From Rhodococcus rhodnii NBRC 100604 (GTDB taxonomy: Bacteria; Actinomycetota; Actinomycetes; Mycobacteriales; Mycobacteriaceae), in assembly GCF_001894925.1 (NCBI RefSeq), contig NZ_BCXD01000027.1:1-64000 (forward strand): DNA of 64,000 nt, in the 5' to 3' direction. Within the stretch, counting starts at the first letter, position 1. Each line of letters starts with the position of its first letter. This document shows, piece after piece, positions 34,571-42,563 of the stretch. The notes below the pieces were generated by a model, which saw only the letters and a program-made list of their open reading frames with translations, searched no databases and was not told where the DNA came from. Made by a program: the position numbers and the translations under genes.

Positions 34571-37500
34571 ATGAATGCCCTGACGATCACGTTGGGCACG
34601 ATCGGCGTGCTGCTGAGTATTCCCGCATGGGCATCGTTCTTCAGCGGCATCTGGCGGATCCTCAGTGCGATCCGCATAGGTCAGCCCGCGCCGGATCGGT
34701 GGCGCCCGTTCTTCCCGCGCTTCAAGCAGATGCTGATCGAGTTCCTCGCGCACACGCGCATGAACAAGTTCCGCACCGTCGGCTGGGCCCACTGGCTCGT
34801 GATGATCGGCTTCCTCCTGGGGTCGATCGTCGCGATGGAGGCCTACATCCAGACCTTCAACCCCGAGGGCCACTGGCCGATCATCGGCGGCACCGGGGTC
34901 TACCACTTCGTCGACGAGCTGCTCGGTATCGGCACCGTCATCGGTGGTGTCGCGCTGGTGATCATCCGCCAGCTCAACCACCCGCGCCGCCCCGAGCGGA
35001 TGTCGCGTTTCGCGGGCTCGAACTTCCGCGCGGCGTACTTCGTCGAGACCGTCGTCATCATCGAGGGCCTCGGCATGATCCTGGTCAAGGCCGGGAAGAT
35101 CGCGACCTACGGCCACGCCAACCCGTGGACCGACTTCTTCACGATGCGCGTCGCCGAGCTGCTCCCCGCAAGCCCGGAGATGGTGTCGGCCTTCGCCTTC
35201 GTCAAGCTGATGTCCGCGATGATCTGGCTCTACATCGTCGGCCGCAACATCAACTGGGGTGTCGCATGGCACCGCTTCTCGGCGTTCTTCAACATCTACT
35301 TCAAGCGTGAGGACGACGGCGGCGTCGCCCTCGGTGCGCTCAAGCCGATGATGTCCGGCGGCAAGCCGATCGACATGGAAGAGGCCGATCCCGACAACGA
35401 CACGTTCGGCGCCGGCAACATCGAGGACTTCTCGTGGAAGGGCTGGCTCGACTTCACGACGTGCACCGAGTGCGGTCGCTGCCAGTCGCAGTGCCCCGCC
35501 TGGAACACCGGTAAGCCGCTCTCGCCCAAGCTGCTCGTGACGTCGCTGCGCGACCACGGTTACGCCAAGGCCCCCTATCTGCTCGCCGGCGGACGCCGCG
35601 ACATGGCGGGCGACGAGGTCGGCCTCGTCGACGCCGAGGGCAATGCGGACGAGAAGGCGCTCTCCCGGATCTCGGAGGACGCACGCAACGAGGCGGGCCG
35701 CAAGCTCGTCGGCGAGACCGAGAACCTGCTCGCGGCGGGCGAACTCGCCCCCGTCATCGACACCGAGACGCTGTGGTCCTGCACCAACTGCGGTGCGTGC
35801 GTCGAGCAGTGCCCGGTCGACATCGAGCACGTCGACCACATCGTCGACATGCGCCGCTACCAGGTGCTCATCGAGTCGGAGTTCCCGTCCGAGCTCGCGG
35901 GTCTGTTCAAGAACCTCGAGAACAAGGGCAATCCGTGGGGCCAGAACGCCAAGGACCGGCTGAACTGGATCGGCGAGATGGACTTCGACATCCCGGTCTT
36001 CGGCCAGGATGCGGACACCTTCGAGGACTACGAGTACCTCTTCTGGGTCGGCTGTGCCGGTGCCTACGAGGACCGCGCGAAGAAGACCACGAAGGCCGTC
36101 GCGGAGCTCCTCGCGACCGCGGGCGTGAAGTTCATGGTCCTCGGCGCCGAGGAGACCTGCACCGGTGACTCCGCGCGCCGTGCCGGCAACGAGTTCCTGT
36201 TCCAGCAGCTCGCGATGCAGAACATCGAGCTGCTGAACTCGGTCTTCGAGGGCGTCGAGGAGCGCAAGCGCAAGATCGTCGTCACGTGTGCGCACTGCTT
36301 CAACGCACTCGGCAACGAGTACCCGCAGGTCGGCGGCAAGTACGAGGTCGTCCACCACACGCAGCTGCTCAACCGTCTCGTGCGCCAGAAGAAGCTCGTA
36401 CCGGTCGCGTCCGTCCAGGAGGACGTCACCTACCACGACCCGTGCTTCCTCGGCCGTCACAACAAGGTCTACGACGCACCGCGTGAACTCATGGCGGCGT
36501 CGGGCTCGAACCTCAAGGAGATGCCGCGCCACGGCGAGCGTTCGATGTGCTGTGGTGCCGGTGGTGCTCGCATGTGGATGGAGGAGCAGCTCGGCAAGCG
36601 CATCAACGTCGACCGCGTCGACGAAGCGCTCACGACCGACACGAAGAAGATCGCGACGGGCTGCCCGTTCTGTCGCGTCATGCTCACCGACGGCGTCACC
36701 GCCGCGCAGGAGGGTGGCCGCGGCGAGGGCGTCGAGGTCGTCGACGTCGCGCAGCTGATGCTGTCGTCCGTCAAGCGACTCGACCCCGACACGCTGTCCG
36801 ACAACATCAAGGTGATTCCGCGGCCGAAGGCCGACAAGCCCGCCGAGCGGGTCGAGGAAGCAGCCGAGACCGTCGAGGACCAGCGGATCGAGGACATCGA
36901 GAAGCCGGCCGAGACGCCGTCGAGCACTGCGGGCAAGCCTGCCGGTGGTGGGCTCGGCATGAAGGGTGCCGCCAAGGCACCCGGAGCGAAGGCACCCGGC
37001 GGCGGTGGCCTCGGCATGAAGGGTGCCGCGAAGGCACCCGGAGCGAAGGCGCCCGCAGGAGCCGATCCGGCTGCCGACGCCGTGGCCACCGAGAACGAGG
37101 CGCCGAAGAAGGCTCCCGGTCTCGGCATGAAGGGCGCGGCGAAGGCGCCGGGCGGCAAGGGCCTGCAGATGAAGGGCGCCGCCAAGGCGCCGGGCGCGAA
37201 GGCCCCCGCCGACGAGGCGGGCACGACGCCGGCCGAACCGGAGACGTCGGCACCCGAGGCCACCGCGAAGCCGGCCGGTCCCGGACTGCAGATGAAGGGC
37301 GCTGCCAAGGCACCCGGCAAGGGTCTGCAGATGAAGGGTGCGGCGAAGGCGCCGGGCGCGAAGGCTGCGGCACCGGCAACGGCACCGAAGCCTGCCGAGA
37401 CGCCGGCGGAGGCCGCGGACGAACCCGCAACCGAGGCTCCGGCCGCGGAGGCGCCGAAGGCACCGCCCGCGCCCAAGGCGGGCGGCCTCGGCTTCAAGTC

Positions 37501-37747
37501 CGGCGCGAAGGCGCCGGGCGCGAAGAAGTCCGCTCCTGCGCCCGCCGCAGCACCGGCGCCGGAGCCCGCGGCCGAGACTCCTGCGCCCGAGGCGTCGACC
37601 GAGTCGGCACCCGCAACCGAGTCGGCACCCGCAACCGAGTCGTCGGCCGGGGAGTCGTCGGCGGCGGAGACGCCGGCACCGCCGCAGGCCAAGCCGGGTG
37701 GCCTCGGATTCAAGTCGGGCGCGAAGGCACCCGGCCGCAAGAAGTAG
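34571..37747 (+). CDS. Membrane-bound heterodisulfide-reductase-like Fe-S oxidoreductase (Rv0338c-like) with repeat tail
   Basis: A 1058-residue protein. Five transmembrane helices in the first 220 residues (for example TIGVLLSIPAWASFF, WLVMIGFLLGSIVAM) are followed by two 4Fe-4S motifs, CTECGRCQSQC from residue 298 and CTNCGACVEQC from 404. Two CCG domains follow: GCAGAYED...CAHCFNALG, HDPCFLGRHN, MCCGAGG and GCPFC. This is the layout of HdrD/GlpC-like oxidoreductases and of M. tuberculosis Rv0338c, thought to move electrons at the membrane; the donor is not known. From residue 794 on, a 260-residue Ala/Pro/Lys-rich tail has eight G-L-(G/Q)-(M/F)-K-(G/S)-(A/G)-A-K-A-P-G units. GAAAGG precedes the ATG. 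As in M. tuberculosis an AlaT/AspC gene lies nearby (42564), but here with several genes between. Confidence 0.9.
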   Translation: MNALTITLGTIGVLLSIPAWASFFSGIWRILSAIRIGQPAPDRWRPFFPRFKQMLIEFLAHTRMNKFRTVGWAHWLVMIGFLLGSIVAMEAYIQTFNPEGHWPIIGGTGVYHFVDELLGIGTVIGGVALVIIRQLNHPRRPERMSRFAGSNFRAAYFVETVVIIEGLGMILVKAGKIATYGHANPWTDFFTMRVAELLPASPEMVSAFAFVKLMSAMIWLYIVGRNINWGVAWHRFSAFFNIYFKREDDGGVALGALKPMMSGGKPIDMEEADPDNDTFGAGNIEDFSWKGWLDFTTCTECGRCQSQCPAWNTGKPLSPKLLVTSLRDHGYAKAPYLLAGGRRDMAGDEVGLVDAEGNADEKALSRISEDARNEAGRKLVGETENLLAAGELAPVIDTETLWSCTNCGACVEQCPVDIEHVDHIVDMRRYQVLIESEFPSELAGLFKNLENKGNPWGQNAKDRLNWIGEMDFDIPVFGQDADTFEDYEYLFWVGCAGAYEDRAKKTTKAVAELLATAGVKFMVLGAEETCTGDSARRAGNEFLFQQLAMQNIELLNSVFEGVEERKRKIVVTCAHCFNALGNEYPQVGGKYEVVHHTQLLNRLVRQKKLVPVASVQEDVTYHDPCFLGRHNKVYDAPRELMAASGSNLKEMPRHGERSMCCGAGGARMWMEEQLGKRINVDRVDEALTTDTKKIATGCPFCRVMLTDGVTAAQEGGRGEGVEVVDVAQLMLSSVKRLDPDTLSDNIKVIPRPKADKPAERVEEAAETVEDQRIEDIEKPAETPSSTAGKPAGGGLGMKGAAKAPGAKAPGGGGLGMKGAAKAPGAKAPAGADPAADAVATENEAPKKAPGLGMKGAAKAPGGKGLQMKGAAKAPGAKAPADEAGTTPAEPETSAPEATAKPAGPGLQMKGAAKAPGKGLQMKGAAKAPGAKAAAPATAPKPAETPAEAADEPATEAPAAEAPKAPPAPKAGGLGFKSGAKAPGAKKSAPAPAAAPAPEPAAETPAPEASTESAPATESAPATESSAGESSAAETPAPPQAKPGGLGFKSGAKAPGRKK
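36950..37744. repeat. Repeat region coding the C-terminal KGAAKAPG units
   Basis: Eight copies of a 12-residue unit (GLGMKGAAKAPG three times, GLQMKGAAKAPG three times, GLGFKSGAKAPG twice) with Ala/Pro/Glu spacers. Copies share long identical DNA stretches, so unit loss or gain by slippage or recombination is plausible and assembly length should be trusted only with long reads. Confidence 0.85.
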
Positions 37748-37759
37748 CAGCGCGAGCGA

Positions 37760-37792
37760 CGATGGCCTCACCCGATTCGGGTGGGGCCATCG
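37760..37792. terminator. Strong hairpin between convergent genes
   Basis: A 14-bp stem (CGATGGCCTCACCC paired with GGGTGGGGCCATCG, one T-G wobble) with a 5-nt loop starts 12 nt after the Fe-S oxidoreductase stop and ends before the plsC-like stop. It lacks a clear U-run on either side but is the best terminator candidate in the window and could serve both genes. Confidence 0.65.
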
Positions 37793-37828
37793 TTCGTCTG
37801 CGCCCCGTCCCGCTTCGAGAATCGGGCG

Positions 37829-38512
37829 TCAGGCCGCGTCGGGAGCCGTCGGCTGCCACGACGTCGAGTACGTGTCGACGTAGCGCTGCCCGGTCCGCGC
37901 GGCGATCGTCGCCATGAGTGCGTCGGTGGCCGCGCGGACACCCGCAGCGCCCCCATCGCGGTACGGCGCCAGGTCGAAGGGTTCGAGGATCTCGACGACC
38001 ACCCTGCGGCGCCACCAGGGTGCTGCACCGGAACGCGCGGTGCCCGTGATCGCCACCGGAATCAGCGGGGCTCCCGTCGCCATCGCGACGCGCACGGCGC
38101 CGGTTCTGCCGCGATGGATATCGCCGTCCCGAGACCGCGAGCCCTCGGGATGGATTCCCCAGGCGCCGCCGGCCTCGACCGTCGCAATCGCGGCGTCGAG
38201 CGCCGACGACGCGGCGGCACCACCTCGTCGATCGACCGCGATCTGCCCGACCGCAGTGAAGAACGCCCTGCGGAGCAGCCCCCCGATGCCGGGGCGATCG
38301 AAGTACTCGCGCTTCGCCAGGAAGACGACGTGACGCCGTGCGGCGAGTGTGAGGTAGAAGGAGTCGACGACGGCGAGGTGATTGGCTGCGAGAACGACCG
38401 GGCCCAGGCGGGGAACCCGGCCGACGACTCGGGGACGCCCCCACCCGTACAACGCAGGTCCGATGAGAAGGTGCCGGCACAGCCGATAGCAGATGACGCT
38501 CCCCACACTCAT
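37829..38512 (-). CDS. PlsC-like 1-acylglycerol-3-phosphate O-acyltransferase
   Basis: A 227-residue acyltransferase. NHLAVVDSF gives the catalytic HX4D motif and HPEGSRSRDG the glycerol-phosphate-binding motif; an N-terminal hydrophobic segment (YRLCRHLLIGPALYGW) would touch the membrane. The family moves an acyl group to lysophosphatidic acid or similar acceptors. The ATG at 38512 overlaps an 8-bp-arm palindrome, so the mRNA is probably leaderless or nearly so and repressed by the divergent TetR protein. The precise acceptor lipid is unknown. Confidence 0.87.
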   Translation of the reverse strand: MSVGSVICYRLCRHLLIGPALYGWGRPRVVGRVPRLGPVVLAANHLAVVDSFYLTLAARRHVVFLAKREYFDRPGIGGLLRRAFFTAVGQIAVDRRGGAAASSALDAAIATVEAGGAWGIHPEGSRSRDGDIHRGRTGAVRVAMATGAPLIPVAITGTARSGAAPWWRRRVVVEILEPFDLAPYRDGGAAGVRAATDALMATIAARTGQRYVDTYSTSWQPTAPDAA

Positions 38513-38528
38513 GTAGACAGTGTCTACA
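38512..38528. promoter_or_regulatory. Palindromic operator 1 (TetR/plsC)
   Basis: TGTAGACA-g-TGTCTACA is a perfect palindrome with 8-bp arms that begins at the last base of the plsC-like start codon. It fits a TetR-family operator shared by both divergent genes. Confidence 0.65.
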
Positions 38529-38536
38529 CCTCGATG

Positions 38537-38551
38537 GTGGACACTGTCCAC
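38537..38551. promoter_or_regulatory. Palindromic operator 2 (TetR/plsC)
   Basis: GTGGACA-c-TGTCCAC is a perfect palindrome with 7-bp arms ending one base before the TetR ATG. Its core (GGACA/TGTCC) resembles operator 1 (AGACA/TGTCT), and the two centres are 24 bp apart, as for two dimers on nearly the same side of the helix. Confidence 0.6.
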
Positions 38552-39079
38552 ATGGCGGAGAACAGCACGCGGTCGGCGCTGATCGAGGCGGGCGTCGAGT
38601 TGCTCGAAGAGACGGGATCCACCGACATCACGTTGCGCGCCATCGCACGGCGAGCAGGGGTCTCCCACGGTGCGCCGCGGCGGTGGTTCCCGACCCATCG
38701 CGCACTCCTGGGAGCGATCGCCGGCACGGGCCTGCGCGATCTGTCCGACGAACTCCGTTCCGCAGCCGACGGCGCACCTGAGCCACTACGTGCGGCGGCG
38801 ACAGCGTACGTCGAGTTCGCCCGCCGGCGTCCGGCCATGTTCGGCCTGATCTTCCGCCACGATCTGATCGAGGGATCCGGAGCCGAACTACGCACTGTCT
38901 CGCGACCGCTGTTCGACTGGCTCGTCGACCTCACCGGCGACGCGAGTTCTCGCGAGGCTGCGGCCGCGATGTGGGTCGGCGTCCACGGGATCGCGGTGCT
39001 CTCGTCGACGGGCGCGCTCGAACTCGCCGCCGGCGGGATCGAGGTGCAGGTGCTCGTCGACCGCGTCGTCGGCGAGTGA
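38552..39079 (+). CDS. TetR/AcrR family transcriptional regulator
   Basis: A 175-residue regulator. The HTH is near residues 22-42 (DITLRAIARRAGVSHGAPRRW). The C-terminal half, with FGLIFRHDLIEG and GVHGIAVLSSTGALE, matches the WHG-type TetR ligand domain. The ATG at 38552 is preferred; an in-frame ATG at 38534 lies inside the operator region. It is divergent from the plsC-like gene over two palindromes, so it most likely represses that gene and itself in response to a lipid-like ligand. Confidence 0.88.
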   Translation: MAENSTRSALIEAGVELLEETGSTDITLRAIARRAGVSHGAPRRWFPTHRALLGAIAGTGLRDLSDELRSAADGAPEPLRAAATAYVEFARRRPAMFGLIFRHDLIEGSGAELRTVSRPLFDWLVDLTGDASSREAAAAMWVGVHGIAVLSSTGALELAAGGIEVQVLVDRVVGE

Positions 39080-39168
39080 CCGACGATCCTCAGAGTTGCG
39101 GAAGCCCACTCTCGGGCGTTTCTCAGAGTGCGTTCCTACTGTCGAGAACGAACGCGTGGATCACGCCT

Positions 39169-39212
39169 CGACACGACGGAGGAGTGTTGCACGCGCCGAC
39201 ACGACGGAAGAG
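39169..39212 (+). repeat. Direct repeat containing ribosome-binding sequence
   Basis: CGACACGACGGAGGAG (39169-39184) and CGACACGACGGAAGAG (39197-39212) differ at one of 16 positions. The second copy supplies the GGAAGAGG that precedes the small ORF at 39218. Origin or use is unclear. Confidence 0.4.
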
Positions 39213-39217
39213 GCGCC

Positions 39218-39412
39218 ATGAGCACCGATCGACCCTACGAACCGCAGCCCCGCCCGGCGGCGGACTCGGCCACCGCCGGCGGCGGACGTCACCGCACCTC
39301 CCGTGCGTGGCGGCGCAGCAGCCTCGATCGGCTACTGGCTCATGCGCTTTCGGACGTCCACAAGCGCAGCTTGGGGATTCCCGGCGTCTCGAATCCCATC
39401 ACCTGGCCGTAG
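39218..39412 (+). CDS. Possible small hypothetical protein
   Basis: A 64-residue reading frame with a well-placed GGAAGAGG before the ATG. The first 28 residues (MSTDRPYEPQPRP..., GGGRHR) look like the start of a genuine mycobacterial-type protein, but the rest runs 73 bases antisense into the S9 peptidase gene and looks random. It may be the 5' remnant of a gene truncated by rearrangement. No function can be given. Confidence 0.25.
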   Translation: MSTDRPYEPQPRPAADSATAGGGRHRTSRAWRRSSLDRLLAHALSDVHKRSLGIPGVSNPITWP

Positions 39413-41283
39413 AACGAGAGCTCGGAGTTGCGCGAGTCCACGATCGTGTCGAGGCGCCGGAAGCCGTGCGACTCACCGGGGTACGCGATGTACGCGTGCG
39501 GGATCTTCTTCGCCACGAGCGCGTCCCGGAATCGCTCCGCCTGAGCGGGCGGCACGATCGGATCGTCGAGTCCCTGCAGCAACAGCACCGGGCACGCGAG
39601 ACCGTCGACGTTGTTCAGCGGCGCCCGCTCGTCGTAGAGGGCGGCGGCCTCCGGCAGCGGACCGATGAGCCCGTCGATGTACCGCGATTCGAAATCGTGG
39701 GTCTCCTTGACGAACTCCCGCAGCTCGGCGACGCCGTAATACGATGCACCGCACGCGAAGACGTCCGACGACGTGAGCGCGGCCAGTACCGTCCAACCGC
39801 CGGCGGAGCCGCCTTCGATCGCGAGTCGCGCCGGGTCCGCGGCCCCGGATTCAGCGAGTCCTTCGACCACCGCGATCACGTCCTCGACGTCGACGACACC
39901 CCACTGCCCGCGCAGCCGGTTGCGGTACTCGCGCCCGTATCCCGTCGAGCCCCCGTAGTTCACGTCGACGACGCCGATACCGCGACTGGTGAAGAACGCG
40001 AACACCGCGCTGAGCGAGGGCGCGACGTGCGCCGTCGGGCCACCGTGCACGAACGCCACGAACGGCGGCCGCTCGTCGGGCATGCCCTCGAAGCGAGGAT
40101 TGTGCGGCGCGTAGACGAAGGCGTGGACGTCGCGGCCGTTCTTCTCGAACGTCACCGGTTCGGCGGTGGGGAGGTACTCGCCCGCCGGAAGTTCCTCGGA
40201 CGAGAGCCGTACGACGGAGATCTCCTCGCTCGTACGGTCGTATGTACGGAGCCCGGCCGCGGCGAGCGCGCCACCGGACCGCATCAGCACTGCGCCACCG
40301 CTCGCGTCGCAGAGTCGCACCGTCGTGAGTCCGCGCAGGTCGATGTCGTCGAGCCGCCCCGTCGCCGGGTCGAGCACCGCGAGCGTGTCCGTGCCGACGG
40401 TCCGCACCGTGAGCAACTTGCCGCGGTCGAGCGGCAGGTAGAACCTGGTCCCCAGCGTCCACAGCGGCCCGCCGAAGTCGGCGGCGATCTCGTGTACGGC
40501 GACGGGCTCACCGCCGGAGACCGCGACGCGATAGATGTTCCACCACCCGCTGCGATCGCTGATCACGTGGAGCGAGTCGGTGTCGATCCATTCGGGCTGC
40601 AGCACAGACTCCTCGGTGGAGCCGAGCAGCGTCCGGACGTCGGTCGCCGTGCCGTTCTCGAGTGCGGCGACCCGTAGTTCGGTTCCGTCCCACGGCATCT
40701 GGGGGTGATCCCACGCGATCCACGCCAGCGCGCGGCCGTCCGGCGACACGCGTGGGTACGCAAGGAAATCCGAGCCGCCCACGACGGACCGGATGCCCGT
40801 GCCGTCGGCGCCCGACCCGTCGAGGGGGAACGCGCAGATGTCTCGCTCGATCGAGCCGTCCTCGGCGTGCTGCTCCCGCACCGCCCACACCTCGTCGCCG
40901 AAGAGCGTGAGGTCGCCGTAGCGGATCGACGCCGCGCGGGGCGGTTCCGGCGTCAGCGGGATCGGCGTGAAACCGTCGAGTCGGTACACGCGCTGATCGG
41001 AGTACTCCGCGAAGACGACCTGTGCCTGCGGGGTGACGAGCCACGCGCCGCCGCCGTACTCGTGGACGCGGGTACGCGCGTTCCACGGCGCGGGCAGGAC
41101 GTCCTCGGGCTGGCCGTCGAGACCCGTCCGGCGAATCGCTGTCCGTCCGTTCTCGTCGGGGCGAAGCTCCGCCCACCACGCCTGGTCTCCCACGAACACC
41201 CCGCCTTCGACGGGGTGCCCGCTCGCTGCGAGGTCACGGGCGGTGATCGGCGATTCCCAGGATCCGTACGGCGCGCGTCTCAT
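39340..41283 (-). CDS. S9 family prolyl-oligopeptidase-like peptidase
   Basis: A 647-residue protein with an N-terminal beta-propeller (about 1-380) and a C-terminal alpha/beta-hydrolase domain. The catalytic residues are Ser in GGSAGGWT, Asp in LLQGLDDPIVPP and His in GESHGFRR. VNYGGSTGYGREYR is the substrate-side loop of the dipeptidyl-peptidase/acylaminoacyl-peptidase branch. No signal peptide is seen, so it is cytoplasmic and likely cuts short peptides. Single gene, convergent with the TetR side. Confidence 0.92.
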   Translation of the reverse strand: MRRAPYGSWESPITARDLAASGHPVEGGVFVGDQAWWAELRPDENGRTAIRRTGLDGQPEDVLPAPWNARTRVHEYGGGAWLVTPQAQVVFAEYSDQRVYRLDGFTPIPLTPEPPRAASIRYGDLTLFGDEVWAVREQHAEDGSIERDICAFPLDGSGADGTGIRSVVGGSDFLAYPRVSPDGRALAWIAWDHPQMPWDGTELRVAALENGTATDVRTLLGSTEESVLQPEWIDTDSLHVISDRSGWWNIYRVAVSGGEPVAVHEIAADFGGPLWTLGTRFYLPLDRGKLLTVRTVGTDTLAVLDPATGRLDDIDLRGLTTVRLCDASGGAVLMRSGGALAAAGLRTYDRTSEEISVVRLSSEELPAGEYLPTAEPVTFEKNGRDVHAFVYAPHNPRFEGMPDERPPFVAFVHGGPTAHVAPSLSAVFAFFTSRGIGVVDVNYGGSTGYGREYRNRLRGQWGVVDVEDVIAVVEGLAESGAADPARLAIEGGSAGGWTVLAALTSSDVFACGASYYGVAELREFVKETHDFESRYIDGLIGPLPEAAALYDERAPLNNVDGLACPVLLLQGLDDPIVPPAQAERFRDALVAKKIPHAYIAYPGESHGFRRLDTIVDSRNSELSFYGQVMGFETPGIPKLRLWTSESA

Positions 41284-41388
41284 GACCTCACCCTAGAACG
41301 ACCGAGCGGTATCGCGACGTCCTCGGCTCGACGCGTCACGATGCCGCTTCGACGTATCGAATCCGCCGGATTCGGGTACTCCCCCGGC

Positions 41389-41975
41389 ATGAACGGACAC
41401 CGCATCCTGCGCGCCGCCGAATCGCTCTCGTTTCTCGACGGCCCCTCCAACGCCCTGGCAACCGTCGTTCGGAACACGATAGGGAAGGGAACGATCGGAC
41501 GCCTGCTCACGGGTGAACCGGTCGGCCACCCGATTCATCCGACCCTCGCCACCATCCCGATCGGCGCCTGGACGTGTTCGCTGATCTTCGACGCGATACC
41601 GGGTCACCGCGACGCCGCCCGCATCCTCGTCGGGATCGGCCTCCTCGGTACGGCGCCCGCCGCGCTGGCGGGCGCCGCCGAGTACGGGCGTCTCGACGAC
41701 GTGCGCCAGCGCCGTGTCGCCGAGGTGCACGCGATGGCCAACTCGGTGGGCTCGTCGTGCTTCCTGATCTCCTACGTGCTTCGCGGGAGGGGTCGGGTCG
41801 AGCGGGGGTCGTCTGGAGCCTGCTGGGCATGTCGGCCGCAGGCGCGGGGGGCGCGCTCGGCGGGCACCTCGCGTTCGCCCAGGGCGCGGGGGTGTTCCGC
41901 TGGCAGCCGCCGGACGAGCCCGTCGGCACCACCGCTACGGCCGATACCGCACCTGCGCGGCAGGTCCGCGGGTGA
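41389..41975 (+). pseudogene. DUF2231 membrane protein gene with frameshift
   Basis: Reading begins at ATG 41389 and gives a DUF2231-like protein (GEPVGHPIHPTLATIPIGAW, membrane segments after it) up to ISYVLRGRG near 41790. The family continuation AGVVWSLLGMSAAGAGGALG...FRWQPPDEPVG is in another frame, ending at 41975. The span is 587 nt, so one base appears to be missing, in a run of GGGAGGGG/CGGGGG. Such runs favour sequencing indels, so the gene may be intact (about 195 residues). Its 3' end overlaps the opposite-strand PNPOx-like gene by 41 bp. Confidence 0.75.
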
Positions 41976-42450
41976 ACGCGAACACGACGTCGGCGCGAAC
42001 GCGGTAGACCGCCGCGACACCGCCGGCGGGATGCTCGACGCCGTCCGCGACGGTGTCGAATCGCCAGTCGTCGCCGTAACCGGCGTGCAGTGCGTCGGCG
42101 AAGCGTGCGAGTTCTGCGGGTTCACGGACCCGCTCGGCGTCGCCTTCGACGACGACGTCGGTACCCGCCTCGTAGTCGTTGCACCCGGTCGTCACGGTGC
42201 ACGGTCCGCGGTCACCGAGGTTGCGGGCCTTGCGTTCGTCGGGTCCGGTGCAGAACCACACGCTCCGGCCGTCCCACACCGCGATCACCGGTGTGGTGTG
42301 CGGTCGTCCGGTCGGCCGCGTCGTCGTCAGCCAGTAGATCCCCGCGTCGCGCAGCACGCCGTCGATCACGCTCCACGGAGGTGGCGTCGCGTCGGGATCG
42401 CTGTAGTCGGGGTGCAGTTGCCCGGCGGGCTCATTCGTCGTTTCGGTCAC
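41935..42450 (-). CDS. Pyridoxamine 5'-phosphate oxidase-like FMN-binding protein
   Basis: A 171-residue split-barrel protein. GIYWLTTTRPTGRPHTTPVIAVW and the VWFCTGPDERKARNL segment are typical of the PNPOx-like/F420-dependent group in Actinobacteria; cofactor (FMN or F420) cannot be told. GTG 42450 was chosen because the family begins here; a GTG at 42483 is in frame and neither has a clear ribosome site. Substrate unknown. Confidence 0.8.
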   Translation of the reverse strand: MTETTNEPAGQLHPDYSDPDATPPPWSVIDGVLRDAGIYWLTTTRPTGRPHTTPVIAVWDGRSVWFCTGPDERKARNLGDRGPCTVTTGCNDYEAGTDVVVEGDAERVREPAELARFADALHAGYGDDWRFDTVADGVEHPAGGVAAVYRVRADVVFAFTRGPAAQVRYRP

Positions 42451-42563
42451 ACGGTACCGACCGCGGGGACACTCGATAGTCACCGCGCGGTGGCGGTGCG
42501 GGCCGGTGGTTCGGCGAAAAACGTCGGTGGTGGCCGCAAAACCGGTTGCCCCGGGGTGGGAGA

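Noticed and set aside
36950-37744. Separate small gene coding the KGAAKAPG repeats.
   Set aside because: The repeats are in frame with the Fe-S oxidoreductase, without a stop or a new start.
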